The notes beneath the pieces were generated by a model. The model saw nothing but the letters and a program-made list of their open reading frames with translations. It was not told the DNA's origin and did not search any database. From assembly GCA_963719275.1 (NCBI GenBank), contig CAVRBT010000010.1, positions 310,001 to 374,000 of the forward strand: a DNA stretch of 64,000 nt. The letters are read 5' to 3'. Each line of letters begins with the position of its first letter. The first letter of the stretch is position 1. The DNA is from AC-32 sp963719275 (GTDB lineage: Bacteria > Actinomycetota > Thermoleophilia > Gaiellales > Gaiellaceae). The position numbers were made by a program, and so were the translations under genes. Shown piece after piece: positions 32,442 through 42,116 of the stretch.

Positions 32442-33440
32442 ATGCGCATCCTCGTCACCGGCGGGGCCGGCTTCATCGGATCCAACTTCGTCCGCTACTG
32501 GCTGGAGCGACACCCTGACGACCACGTCGTCGCCTTCGACCTGCTCACGTACGCCGGCAACCGCGAGAGCCTGAGCGACGTCGAGGACCGGATCGTGTTC
32601 GTCGAGGGCGACATCGCCGACTTCGACCTGGCCGAGCGGACGCTGCGCGACGAGGAGGTGGAGGTCGTTGTCAACTTCGCAGCCGAGTCGCACAACTCGC
32701 TCGCGGTCGTCGACCCCGGCCGCTTCTTCCGCACCAACGTGATCGGGACGCAGACGCTGCTCGAGGCCGCGCGCCGCTCCGGGCTCCAGCGCTTTCACCA
32801 CGTCTCGACCTGCGAGGTCTACGGCGACCTACCGCTCGACTCCGACGACGTCTTCACCGAGGACACGCCCTACAGGCCGCGCACGCCGTACAACGCGTCG
32901 AAGGCCGGCGCCGACCACGCCGTCCGCGCCTACTTCGAGACCTACGAGCTGCCGGTCACGATCACCAACTGCTCGAACAACTATGGGCCGTACCAGTTCC
33001 CGGAGAAGGTGATCCCGCTCTTCGCCACCAACGCGCTCGACGACAAAGCGCTGCCGCTCTACGCGTCGACCGCGAACAAGCGCGAGTGGCTGCACGTGCT
33101 CGACCATTGCCGCGCGATCGAGCTCGTGCTCGAGCGCGGCGAGCCCGGCGAGACCTACAACGTCGGCTCGGGCGTCGAGAAGTCGATCTCGGAGATCGCC
33201 GACGCCGTCCTCGAGCACACGGGGAAGCCCGAGTCACTGAAGACGATCGTCCCCGACCGGCCCGGCCACGACCGCCGCTACCTGCTCGACTCGACGAAGA
33301 TTCGCGAGCAGCTCGGCTGGCGCGACGAGATCGCGTGGGAGGACGGGATCGCCCAGACCGTCTACTGGTACGCGGACAACCGCGAGTGGTGGGAACCGCT
33401 CCGCGACCGCGCGCCGGTGGACGAAGCGGCCTGGCGCTAG
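32442..33440 (+). CDS. rfbB: dTDP-glucose 4,6-dehydratase
   Basis: A 332-residue extended SDR catalysing the second step of dTDP-L-rhamnose synthesis. RILVTGGAGFIGSNFVRYWL binds NAD+; FAAESHNSLAV corresponds to the family FAAESHVDRS; STCEVYGDL carries the catalytic Thr/Asp-Glu region; YNASKAGADH is Tyr-X3-Lys. NNYGPYQFPEKVIPLF and KREWLHVLDHCRAIELVL are strongly diagnostic. The other three steps are encoded convergently just downstream. The hairpin repeat B separates the two convergent units. Confidence 0.95.
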   Translation: MRILVTGGAGFIGSNFVRYWLERHPDDHVVAFDLLTYAGNRESLSDVEDRIVFVEGDIADFDLAERTLRDEEVEVVVNFAAESHNSLAVVDPGRFFRTNVIGTQTLLEAARRSGLQRFHHVSTCEVYGDLPLDSDDVFTEDTPYRPRTPYNASKAGADHAVRAYFETYELPVTITNCSNNYGPYQFPEKVIPLFATNALDDKALPLYASTANKREWLHVLDHCRAIELVLERGEPGETYNVGSGVEKSISEIADAVLEHTGKPESLKTIVPDRPGHDRRYLLDSTKIREQLGWRDEIAWEDGIAQTVYWYADNREWWEPLRDRAPVDEAAWR

Positions 33441-33443
33441 GAG

Positions 33444-33583
33444 CACGGGGAACCAGAGGTTCCCCCGTGAGCCCCCTCCTTTCGTAACGTTTCAGGAGCT
33501 CACGGCGCTCAACGTGCCGGCCACTGTGCAAGCGGGCCGAAGGCGTTTCGTCGTTGTGTGCCTCCCGCCGGGCAAAGCCCGGC
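33444..33583. repeat. Composite two-hairpin repeat, copy B
   Basis: Hairpin 1: CACGGGGAACC (33444-33454) with GGTTCCCCCGTG (33458-33469), one bulged C. The conserved AGCCCCCTCCTTTCGT follows. Hairpin 2: GCCGGGC (33567-33573) / GCCCGGC (33577-33583) with an AAA loop, extended by outer CTCC/GGAG pairing. It lies between convergent rfbB and rfbD and could end both transcripts. Confidence 0.7.
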
Positions 33584-33618
33584 TCCGGCGGAGAAGCGCA
33601 TCTATCCAAGAATGACCT

Positions 33619-34461
33619 CTACGTGAGGCGTTCGAGGCAGGCGCGCAGGCCGTCGCGCCAGTGGGGTAGCCGCGGCGCGGCGGCGCGCTCGCTGCGGAGC
33701 ACTGAGTACGCGGGGCGTGGTGCCGGACGGCCGAGCTCGTCGGTGGTGATCTCGCGGACCCGGCAGTCGACGCCGGCTTCCTCGAAGATCGCCCGCGCGA
33801 ACTCGGCCCAGGAGCACTCGCCCTGCGCGCTGAGGTGCCAGATCCCGCCGGGAAGCCCGAGCACCTCCCGCGTCGCCTCCGCCAGGTGGCCCACGTAGGT
33901 CGGGCAGCCCACCTGGTCGGCGACGACGCTCACCTCGTCGCGCTCCTCGGCCAGCCGCAGCATCGTCCGCACGAAGTTCGTGCCGGTCCAGCCGAAGAGC
34001 CACGAGCTGCGGACGATCCAGCCCCCGCGAACCTCGCGCTCGCCCTCGAGCTTCGTGCGCGCGTAGACGGAGAGCGGCCGCGGTTCGTCCGACTCGAAGT
34101 ACGGCTCACCCTTCGAGCCGTCGAAGACGTAGTCGGTCGAGAAGTAGACAACCGGCGCACCGACGGCCGCGACGTTGCGCGTGCCCTCGACGTTGACCCG
34201 CTCCGCGCCCGTCGGGTCCGACTCGGCCCCGTCGACGTCGGTCCAGGCCGCTGCGTGCAGCACCAAGTACCAGTCTGTTACTTGCTCGATCGGGCGCGTC
34301 ACGTCCAGCTCCTCGCGCGTGCGCGCGTCTGCCTCGGGAAAGGCCTCGCGCAGCGCGGCACCCAGCTGCCCGCCGGCGCCGGTGATCAGGATTCCGCGTC
34401 CCGCTCCGAGAGAATCGGCGATTGCGTGCTCCAGAGGTGGGCGACCCGCTCGTCGTTCCAC
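33619..34461 (-). CDS. rfbD: dTDP-4-dehydrorhamnose reductase
   Basis: An NADPH-dependent reductase, the last step of dTDP-rhamnose synthesis. ILITGAGGQLGAAL is the cofactor motif, VVYFSTDYVFDGSKG and YARTKLEGEREV (Tyr-X3-Lys) the active site, with RSSWLFGW and CPTYVGHLAEA beyond. Canonical starts are lacking near the motif: GTG 34461 adds 24 residues within rfbC, while a CTG at 34389 forms a CTGA overlap with the rfbC stop. The stretch QVTDWYLV is encoded by a dispersed palindrome and replaces a region that is longer in homologues. Confidence 0.92.
   Translation of the reverse strand: MERRAGRPPLEHAIADSLGAGRGILITGAGGQLGAALREAFPEADARTREELDVTRPIEQVTDWYLVLHAAAWTDVDGAESDPTGAERVNVEGTRNVAAVGAPVVYFSTDYVFDGSKGEPYFESDEPRPLSVYARTKLEGEREVRGGWIVRSSWLFGWTGTNFVRTMLRLAEERDEVSVVADQVGCPTYVGHLAEATREVLGLPGGIWHLSAQGECSWAEFARAIFEEAGVDCRVREITTDELGRPAPRPAYSVLRSERAAAPRLPHWRDGLRACLERLT
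34263..34284. repeat. Palindromic repeat inside rfbD
   Basis: This 22-bp stretch (CCAAGTACCAG then TCTGTTACTTG) matches the intergenic palindrome at 61504-61526 at 21 of 22 positions when that one is read on the opposite strand. Here it is read in frame as QVTDWYLV. One mismatch has slightly weakened the palindrome. Confidence 0.65.
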
Positions 34462-34847
34462 GGTACGCCGTGCTCGTCCGGGTCGGCCGAGTCGTACTCC
34501 TCGGTGACGTGGTAGAGGAAGAGGCAGTCCGTCAGCGCCTCGTAGCCATGCGCGTGGTGGCCGGGAATGTAGACGGCGGCCGGGTTCTCGTCGCCGATGT
34601 CGACCGTGAACGTCTCGCCGCTCTCGCGGTCGAGTACGACCACGCGCACCATGCCCTGCAGGCACGCAAAGAGGTCCGACTGCCCACGCTCGTGGTAGTG
34701 GAGGCCGCGGATCACGCCCTTGCGTGAGAACGAGAGGTTCGACTGCCTCACCGGCTGCGGCAGGCCCGACTCGCGCATCAGCTCCATGAACCAGCCCCGG
34801 TCGTCCTCGTGGCGGCGCAGCGGGATCAGCCTGACGCCGTCGACCAC
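34386..34847 (-). CDS. rfbC: dTDP-4-dehydrorhamnose 3,5-epimerase-family cupin
   Basis: A 153-residue RmlC-type cupin. DDRGWFMELMRES, RQSNLSFSRKGVIRGLHYHERGQSDLF (containing the active-site His in RGLHYH) and YIPGHHAHGYEAL match the epimerase family. A conserved Tyr/Asp partner appears in LYHVTEEYDSADPDEHGVPW. It is slightly shorter than typical RmlC (about 180). The GTG start lies 22 bp inside rfbA; its stop overlaps the candidate CTG start of rfbD. Confidence 0.9.
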   Translation of the reverse strand: MVDGVRLIPLRRHEDDRGWFMELMRESGLPQPVRQSNLSFSRKGVIRGLHYHERGQSDLFACLQGMVRVVVLDRESGETFTVDIGDENPAAVYIPGHHAHGYEALTDCLFLYHVTEEYDSADPDEHGVPWNDERVAHLWSTQSPILSERDAES

Positions 34848-35596
34848 TCTTTGTTCGCTCCGTTCTCGCGCACGTAGTCGTTCACCTCGTAGTAGGCGTC
34901 GATCGACTCGCCGGCGTCGCCCCAGAAGCCCTCGAGCACGTCGTACTCCATCTCGCCGCGGCCGACGTACCAGTTGTTCACGTCGGTGATCTCGAGCTCG
35001 CCGCGCCCGGACGGCTCGAGCGTCGGCAGCACGTCCCAGACCTGCTCGTCGTAGAAGTAGATCCCGGTCACGGCGTACTCGCTCGGCGGGTCCTGCGGCT
35101 TCTCGATGATCCTCGTGACGCGCCCGTCCTCGAGCTCGGGCACGCCCAGGTGGCGCAGATGCTCCGGCTCGGGGACTTTCGCGAGCAGGATCCGCGCGCC
35201 GCGCTCCTGGGCATCGAAGTTCTTCACCGCCGGCGCGAGCGACTGCTCCACCACGTTGTCGGCGAGCATCACGCAGATCCGGCCGCCACGGCCGAACCGC
35301 TCCGCGAGCCCGAGGGCCTCTGCGATCCCGCCCGGCGTCTCCTGGTAGGCGTAGAAGAGCCGCTCGACCCCGTGCTCGTGGCCGTTGCCGAGCAGCCTGA
35401 AGAACTCGCCGGCGTGCGTGCCGCCGGTGACGAGCATCAGGTCGGTCACGCCCGCCCGCACCAGCGCCTCGATCGCCCAGTTGATCATCGGCCGGTCGTA
35501 GATCGGAAGCAGGTGCTTGTTGGTGATCTGCGTCAGCGGATGCAGCCGCGAGCCGGTTCCGCCGGCCAGGATCACGCCCTTCAGCGCCCCGTTCAT
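34826..35596 (-). CDS. rfbA: Glucose-1-phosphate thymidylyltransferase
   Basis: A 256-residue nucleotidyltransferase making dTDP-glucose. LKGVILAGGTGSRLHPLT is the nucleotide signature; NKHLLPIYDRPMINWAIEALVRAG and QETPGGIAEALGLAE are diagnostic of RmlA; the metal Asp is in VMLADNVVE. At 256 residues it is shorter than classical RmlA (about 290), like the short clade of bacterial and archaeal RmlA-like enzymes. The ATG at 35596 is used. It leads rfbA-rfbC-rfbD. Confidence 0.93.
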   Translation of the reverse strand: MNGALKGVILAGGTGSRLHPLTQITNKHLLPIYDRPMINWAIEALVRAGVTDLMLVTGGTHAGEFFRLLGNGHEHGVERLFYAYQETPGGIAEALGLAERFGRGGRICVMLADNVVEQSLAPAVKNFDAQERGARILLAKVPEPEHLRHLGVPELEDGRVTRIIEKPQDPPSEYAVTGIYFYDEQVWDVLPTLEPSGRGELEITDVNNWYVGRGEMEYDVLEGFWGDAGESIDAYYEVNDYVRENGANKEWSTASG

Positions 35597-35631
35597 CTCA
35601 CGGATGCTAAGGCGTGCGCTGCGCTTTCGTC

Positions 35632-35985
35632 TTACGAGCGAACGCGAAACATGATGGTGCCGCCCTGCTCTTCCCGCCGGACCTCGAACCTCCAGCACAC
35701 ACGTTCGCGAAAGACGAAACCAACGCCCCACTCCTCGCCCGGGCCATCTCCGCAAGAGCTTGCGTGCGCGTCAGGGCCCCAGCGCGGCGTGATCGTGTCT
35801 CCTTTTGGCGCACGCGCAACGGCACGCGGGTTCCCCTTCCCGGTCATGCAGAAGACGATCTTGGTGGGCTTGCCGCGGAGGTTGTCGAACACCGCTTTGT
35901 CCTCGGCTACCCACCGGCTGCCGCCGGGAATGCCGGGATAGTCGGGCAAGCCGAAGTGCAGCCGTGACCATTCCCATCGCTTCAC
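35632..35985 (-). CDS. Hypothetical 117-residue protein
   Basis: An open frame starting at GTG 35985: VKRWEWSRLHFGLPDYPGIPGG, then VFDNLRGKPTKIVFCMTGKG and a C-terminal WGVGFVFRERVCWRFEVRREEQ before TIMFRVRS. The amino-acid mix (many W, F, K, C) is unlike the Arg/Ala-rich shadows of this GC-rich DNA, and GC at third positions is lower than in neighbours. It might be a recently acquired gene. No family recognised, no signal peptide and no clear ribosome site. It ends 35 bp upstream of the rfbA start. Confidence 0.45.
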   Translation of the reverse strand: MKRWEWSRLHFGLPDYPGIPGGSRWVAEDKAVFDNLRGKPTKIVFCMTGKGNPRAVARAPKGDTITPRWGPDAHASSCGDGPGEEWGVGFVFRERVCWRFEVRREEQGGTIMFRVRS

Positions 35986-36090
35986 GGGTCACTGAAGTGA
36001 TTACGGCTGGGTCCGGCTCAGAGGTCCTCGTGGGCAGCGGAGTTGACTCACCTGCGGACCAGCCGGAGCGCAGGCCTCGGCCCCTCGAGC

Positions 36091-36169
36091 GCGAGGGTGG
36101 CACGCGCACGACCCGGGCGACGCGGGTCGGCAGCCACCAGTTCCAGCGGCCGAAGAGGGCCATCAGCGA
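36091..36169 (-). pseudogene. Remnant of a second MMPL transporter C-terminus
   Basis: This 79-bp stretch aligns without gaps to the 3' end of the intact MMPL gene (36376-36454) with 68 of 79 identical bases. In the same frame it encodes ALFGRWNWWLPTRVARVVRVPPS, against ALFGRWNWWLPQRVARVVRVPPS. Nothing of the rest of the gene remains upstream: the similarity stops at the 18-bp direct repeats. No stop codon matches the intact copy. Confidence 0.7.
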
Positions 36170-36203
36170 ACGGACCCTGGGGTCACGAACGGACCCTGGG
36201 GTC
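36167..36203. repeat. Tandem 18-bp direct repeat at element edge
   Basis: CGAACGGACCCTGGGGTC occurs at 36167-36184 and again at 36186-36203, one base apart. The second unit runs into the left arm of the inverted-repeat element. It marks the junction between the MMPL remnant and that element. Confidence 0.8.
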
Positions 36204-36335
36204 AGGTCTTGTATTGCGACACCAAACAGCCGCGCCAGCCTTCGACGAGAAACGCTGCTGCAACTGTTTCTCCACAGCAGTTGACCGGTTGATGCTGTCT
36301 TGGCACGCGTTTGGTTCAGTGCAAGACCTGACCCC
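36198..36335. mobile_element. 138-bp inverted-repeat element (REP/MITE-like)
   Basis: Bounded by perfect 14-bp inverted repeats GGGGTCAGGTCTTG (36198-36211) and CAAGACCTGACCCC (36322-36335). The interior has lower GC than its surroundings and contains CTGCAACTG / CAGTTG sub-repeats. The terminal sequence resembles palindromes found beside REP-associated tyrosine (Y1) transposases; that likeness is from memory. There is no transposase, so it would be non-autonomous. It separates the MMPL remnant from the intact MMPL gene. Confidence 0.65.
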
Positions 36336-36346
36336 GGTTGGAGCGC

Positions 36347-38503
36347 CTAGCGGGTCGCGGGTCGGGTGTCGAGAGGCGAGGGCGGGACGCGGACGACCCG
36401 CGCCACCCGCTGCGGCAGCCACCAGTTCCAGCGGCCGAAAAGCGCCATCAGCGAGGGCACGAGCAGCACGCGGACGATCGTCGCGTCGAAGAGGATCGCC
36501 ACCGCGAGCCCGAGGCCGAACTCCTGCAGACCGACCACGCGGCCCGCGACGAAGCCGGAGAACGCGGCGACCATGATGATCGCGGCCGCGCTGACGATCC
36601 GCCCGGTTCGCTCGAGCCCGAGGCCGACCGCGCGGACGTTGTCGTGGGTCTCGTCCCAGGCCTCGCGCATGCGCGTGACCAGGAAGACCTCGTAGTCCAT
36701 CGAGAGCCCGAACAGCATCGCGAAGAGGAAGATCGGGATCCAGGCCTCGATCTGCGGGAACTGATAGAGGCCGAGCACGTCGTTCCCGACCCCCCACTTG
36801 AAGACGACCACCAGCAGGCCGTAGGCGGCGCCGACGGAGAGCAGGTTCAGGATCACCGCCTTCAGCGGTAGGAGCAGCGAGCGGAACGCGCGCATCAGCA
36901 GCAGGTAGGTCAGCACCAGCACGCCGAGCACGAGCCACGGGAAGACCGCGTACGAGCGGTCGATGAAGTCGACGCCCTGCGGCGGGCCGCCGCCTGCGAG
37001 CACCGTCACCCCCGCCGGCCACGACACCGCGGGAATGATCGTTCGGCGCAGGTCGCGGACGAAGTCCTGCGCGGGCCCTTCCCCGTACTCGTGCTTCCCT
37101 GCCACGACGACTTGCGCGTAGCGACCGCTCGGGTCGACCAGCGGCGGGCCGGCGCCGTAGCGCACGAAGACCACCTCCGGGTTGCGTCGCACGCGGGCGA
37201 CGAGCGCGGCGATGCTGCGCTGCGTCTTCGGCGAGGCGACCCCTCCCTGCCGCCCGGTGTCCACGATGATCTGCGTCGGCGAGAGCGCCCCGGCGCCTAC
37301 CGCGTCGCGGAGGATCGTGAAGCCGCGCACCGCCTGCGGGTGCTGCGGGATTCCCTGCGCAGAGCCCGGCGTGAGCGTCAGCGCGAAAACCGGGACGGCG
37401 GCCGCGACGAGCAATACGGCGCCGGCGGCCAGAAAGGCCAGCGGCCGCCGCATGATCGCCGCCGAGAGCCGCTCCCAGAAGCCACGTCGCGAGCTTTCTT
37501 CGCCGAAGCGCCACACACGCACCCGTTTCGTTCCGCGCCGGCCGTACAGCGAGAGCAGCGCGGGCTGCAGTGTCACGGCCGCCGCGATCGAGACGAGCGG
37601 GATCAGGAAGCCGCCGATCCCCATCGAGCGCATGAACGGTGACGGCATGAACAGCAGCAGCGCGAGCCCGATCGCCACCGTGGCGCCCGAGAAGACGACC
37701 GCGCGGCCCGCCGTCGCCATCGTGCGCACGACCGCGTCGTCCTTCGAGCCGCCGCGGGCTAACTCTTCCCGGAAGCGATAGACGATGAGCAGCGAGTAGT
37801 CGATCGCGATCCCGAGCCCGATCAGCTGTACCAGGTTCGTGACGTAGGTCGCCATCGTCACGTGGTGCGCGAACAGGTAGACGAGCCCGAGCGTCCCCTC
37901 GATCGTGCAGGCGGCGAAGAGGAGCGGGATCGTCACCGACCACGAGAGGCCGAAGACCAGCAGCAGCACGAGCAGCGCGATCGGGATGGCGATCTCGAAC
38001 TCGCCCTTCCGCAGGTCCTCGTTGAAGATCGGGTCGAGGTCGTGCTGGATCGCGGCCTGGCCCGTGACGAACGACCGGACACCGCCGCCCTGCGGCAGCT
38101 TCGCGAGGATGTCGTCCGTGTAGCCTTTCGCCTTCGCGAGGTCGAGCGTCGAGGAGATGTCGCCGTAGAGGACGTGCGGGCCTCCGGCGACGAGCGGCTG
38201 CGACCGCCCGCTCGGGACGAGCGTTGCCGCGGCGGCCATCCGCCGCTGCAGGAGCGCATGCTGCCGCGGGTCGGACGAGTCACGGACGCGGAAGACGATC
38301 GTGAAAGCCCCGTCGCTGCGGTCGCCGTAGTGCTCCTTCAGGATCGCGCGAGCGCGCTCCGAGTCCGTCCCCGGCATCGTGAACGTGTTCGAAAGCAGCG
38401 CCGAGAGCCTCGACGACGACCAGCCGCCGCCCACCAGCACGACCAGCCAGGCGGCCACGACGGCCCAGCGATAGCGCAGCATCCAGCGCGTCCAGCGCTC
38501 CAT
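36347..38503 (-). CDS. MMPL-family RND membrane transporter
   Basis: A 718-residue transporter with two repeated halves, each of one helix, a large extracytoplasmic loop and five helices. The first starts WMLRYRWAVVAAWLVVLVGGGW; GLGIAIDYSLLIVYRFREEL carries the proton-relay Asp and Tyr of MmpL proteins, matched in the second half by FGLSMDYEVFLVTRMREA. MMPL proteins export lipids or hydrophobic compounds to the cell envelope using the proton gradient. The C-terminus is short (no cytoplasmic tail domain). No regulator lies adjacent. A diverged C-terminal remnant sits just downstream. Confidence 0.93.
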   Translation of the reverse strand: MERWTRWMLRYRWAVVAAWLVVLVGGGWSSSRLSALLSNTFTMPGTDSERARAILKEHYGDRSDGAFTIVFRVRDSSDPRQHALLQRRMAAAATLVPSGRSQPLVAGGPHVLYGDISSTLDLAKAKGYTDDILAKLPQGGGVRSFVTGQAAIQHDLDPIFNEDLRKGEFEIAIPIALLVLLLVFGLSWSVTIPLLFAACTIEGTLGLVYLFAHHVTMATYVTNLVQLIGLGIAIDYSLLIVYRFREELARGGSKDDAVVRTMATAGRAVVFSGATVAIGLALLLFMPSPFMRSMGIGGFLIPLVSIAAAVTLQPALLSLYGRRGTKRVRVWRFGEESSRRGFWERLSAAIMRRPLAFLAAGAVLLVAAAVPVFALTLTPGSAQGIPQHPQAVRGFTILRDAVGAGALSPTQIIVDTGRQGGVASPKTQRSIAALVARVRRNPEVVFVRYGAGPPLVDPSGRYAQVVVAGKHEYGEGPAQDFVRDLRRTIIPAVSWPAGVTVLAGGGPPQGVDFIDRSYAVFPWLVLGVLVLTYLLLMRAFRSLLLPLKAVILNLLSVGAAYGLLVVVFKWGVGNDVLGLYQFPQIEAWIPIFLFAMLFGLSMDYEVFLVTRMREAWDETHDNVRAVGLGLERTGRIVSAAAIIMVAAFSGFVAGRVVGLQEFGLGLAVAILFDATIVRVLLVPSLMALFGRWNWWLPQRVARVVRVPPSPLDTRPATR

Positions 38504-38632
38504 GTGGCGGCGTTCTCCCCTCCTCCGGCGGCGGCGGCGGTCGCGAAACTAGTGTTTGCTAACTTACCTGCGCCCCACGACCGGTTGCAAACGTGAGTTG
38601 TGTGGGCATCACTACCGTTCCCCGAGGACCCC

Positions 38633-39070
38633 ATGAAGCGTCGCACCGACATCGATCGCCTGCACGAAGAGATCCAGGAGCTCATCGACGACCTCTGGCA
38701 CCTACCGCGCTTCGCGGGCGGCCGTCGCGGCTTCCGGCCGGCCGTCGACTGCATCCGTTCCGAGGACCCGGCCGAGCTGAAGGTCGTGGTCGAGCTGCCG
38801 GGCGTCGACCCGTCCTCGATCCACGTCGTCGCCGCCGACCGCGTGCTCGTGGTCGCCGGAGAGCGCTGCCGGCCCGACGTGAGCGGGCGCTACCAACAAC
38901 TCGAGATCGAGTACGGCCCTTTCCAGCGGCGCATCCCCCTCGACGAGCCGGTCGACACGAACGCAGCCAGCGCGCGCTACGAGGGCGGGATGCTGACGGT
39001 GACCCTGCCGATCGCGACGAAGCCGCCGAAGACCCAGCGCGTCTCGATCGTGATCCGAGGACGAGCATGA
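38633..39070 (+). CDS. Hsp20 small heat-shock protein
   Basis: A 145-residue alpha-crystallin-domain chaperone. The core runs from FRPAVDCIRSEDPAELKVVVELPGVDPSSIHV to the C-terminal strand GMLTVTLPIATKPPKTQRVSIVIRG; GGMLTVTLP is the conserved A-x-x-x-n-G-v-L motif and the P-x-x-x-x-R-V-x-I tail helps oligomers form. ATG 38633 follows GAGGA. A TTGCAA about 43 bp upstream could be part of a promoter. It stands before lon, a sensible proteostasis pairing, with a hairpin between. Confidence 0.92.
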   Translation: MKRRTDIDRLHEEIQELIDDLWHLPRFAGGRRGFRPAVDCIRSEDPAELKVVVELPGVDPSSIHVVAADRVLVVAGERCRPDVSGRYQQLEIEYGPFQRRIPLDEPVDTNAASARYEGGMLTVTLPIATKPPKTQRVSIVIRGRA

Positions 39071-39095
39071 GGCGACGCTTGCGACGCCGTTATCA

Positions 39096-39122
39096 GGCCG
39101 GGTGGGCTTTGCCCACGCGGCC
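39096..39122 (+). terminator. Hairpin between hsp20 and lon
   Basis: Arms GGCCGGGTGGGC (39096-39107) and GCCCACGCGGCC (39111-39122) form a 12-bp stem with one mismatch and a TTT loop. It falls 26 bp after the Hsp20 stop and 45 bp before lon. There is no T-run, so termination may be partial. Confidence 0.6.
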
Positions 39123-39167
39123 GTCTGAAATGACCGATCGACACATCACGCGGGAGAAAGACCAGGC

Positions 39168-41579
<2,412 letters not shown>

Positions 41580-41624
41580 CACGAAACGCGCACAGGGTAG
41601 AGAATCCCGGCTGCAATGGAAAAC

Positions 41625-41649
41625 GGTCGCGCGGCTAAACTGCGCGACC
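41625..41649 (+). terminator. Hairpin after lon
   Basis: GGTCGCGC (41625-41632) and GCGCGACC (41642-41649) pair perfectly around a 9-base loop. It is followed by CTCTC, with no T-run. It may terminate lon or be the first hairpin of the leader before 41700. Confidence 0.55.
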
Positions 41650-41657
41650 TCTCAGGC

Positions 41658-41681
41658 GGCATCGCAAGCGATGCCTTAGCG
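41658..41681 (+). repeat. Leader hairpin repeat, copy 2
   Basis: Stem GGCATCGC / GCGATGCC, loop AA, then TTAGCG and a purine-rich GGAAAGGA ribosome site before the ATG at 41700. It is the partner of the copy at 14509-14532; the only differences are one base in each arm, and these compensate. Confidence 0.65.
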
Positions 41682-41699
41682 GAAAGGACGGCCTGCGCA

Positions 41700-42116
41700 A
41701 TGGCCAATGCGAAAGACCGGATTCAGGACGCAAAGCCCTACGTGCAGCGGGCGCTTCAAGACGAGGAGCTGCGCGACAACCTTCGCAGTGCCTTCGCCAC
41801 CGCGCGCGACGTCTACGCCGAGCTGCTCGGCAACCGCGGCGTGGCCGGCATCGCGACGAAGGTCGCGAGCGACGAGGACATCCAGGAGCAGCTGCGCTCG
41901 GCAATCCAGGATCTCCGCACCGCGGCCAACCGCGTCCAGGGGCACGAGAGCCACAAGAGCCGCAACAGCACGCTGCTGCTCGCCGGCATCGTCCTCGGGA
42001 TCCTCTTCAACCCGCTGACCGGGCCCGAGACCCGGCGCTGGTTGAAGGACCGGATCTTCGGCGAGGACGAGGAGTTCGGCTACGGCGGCAGCGACTCCGG
42101 CGGTAACTCGAACTAG
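41700..42116 (+). CDS. YtxH-like membrane-associated protein
   Basis: A 138-residue protein. It starts with MANAKDRIQDAKPYVQRALQDEELRDNLRSAF and a long amphipathic helical region (about 1-85). One hydrophobic segment follows (TLLLAGIVLGILFNPLTGPETRRWLKDRIFG), typical of YtxH-like stress-associated proteins, and the tail is Gly/Ser-rich. The role is unknown; related proteins are general-stress induced. Preceded by the repeated leader hairpin. Its 3' end overlaps the convergent M23 peptidase gene by 4 bp. Confidence 0.75.
   Translation: MANAKDRIQDAKPYVQRALQDEELRDNLRSAFATARDVYAELLGNRGVAGIATKVASDEDIQEQLRSAIQDLRTAANRVQGHESHKSRNSTLLLAGIVLGILFNPLTGPETRRWLKDRIFGEDEEFGYGGSDSGGNSN

Noticed and set aside
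36183..36346. Minus-strand reading frame through the inverted-repeat element joined to an MMPL shadow
   Set aside because: The frame differs from the MMPL protein and reads through non-coding repeats; no known domain.
38504..38632. HspR (HAIR) or CIRCE operator before hsp20
   Set aside because: No inverted CTTGAGT or TTAGCACTC motif is visible; only weak promoter-like hexamers.
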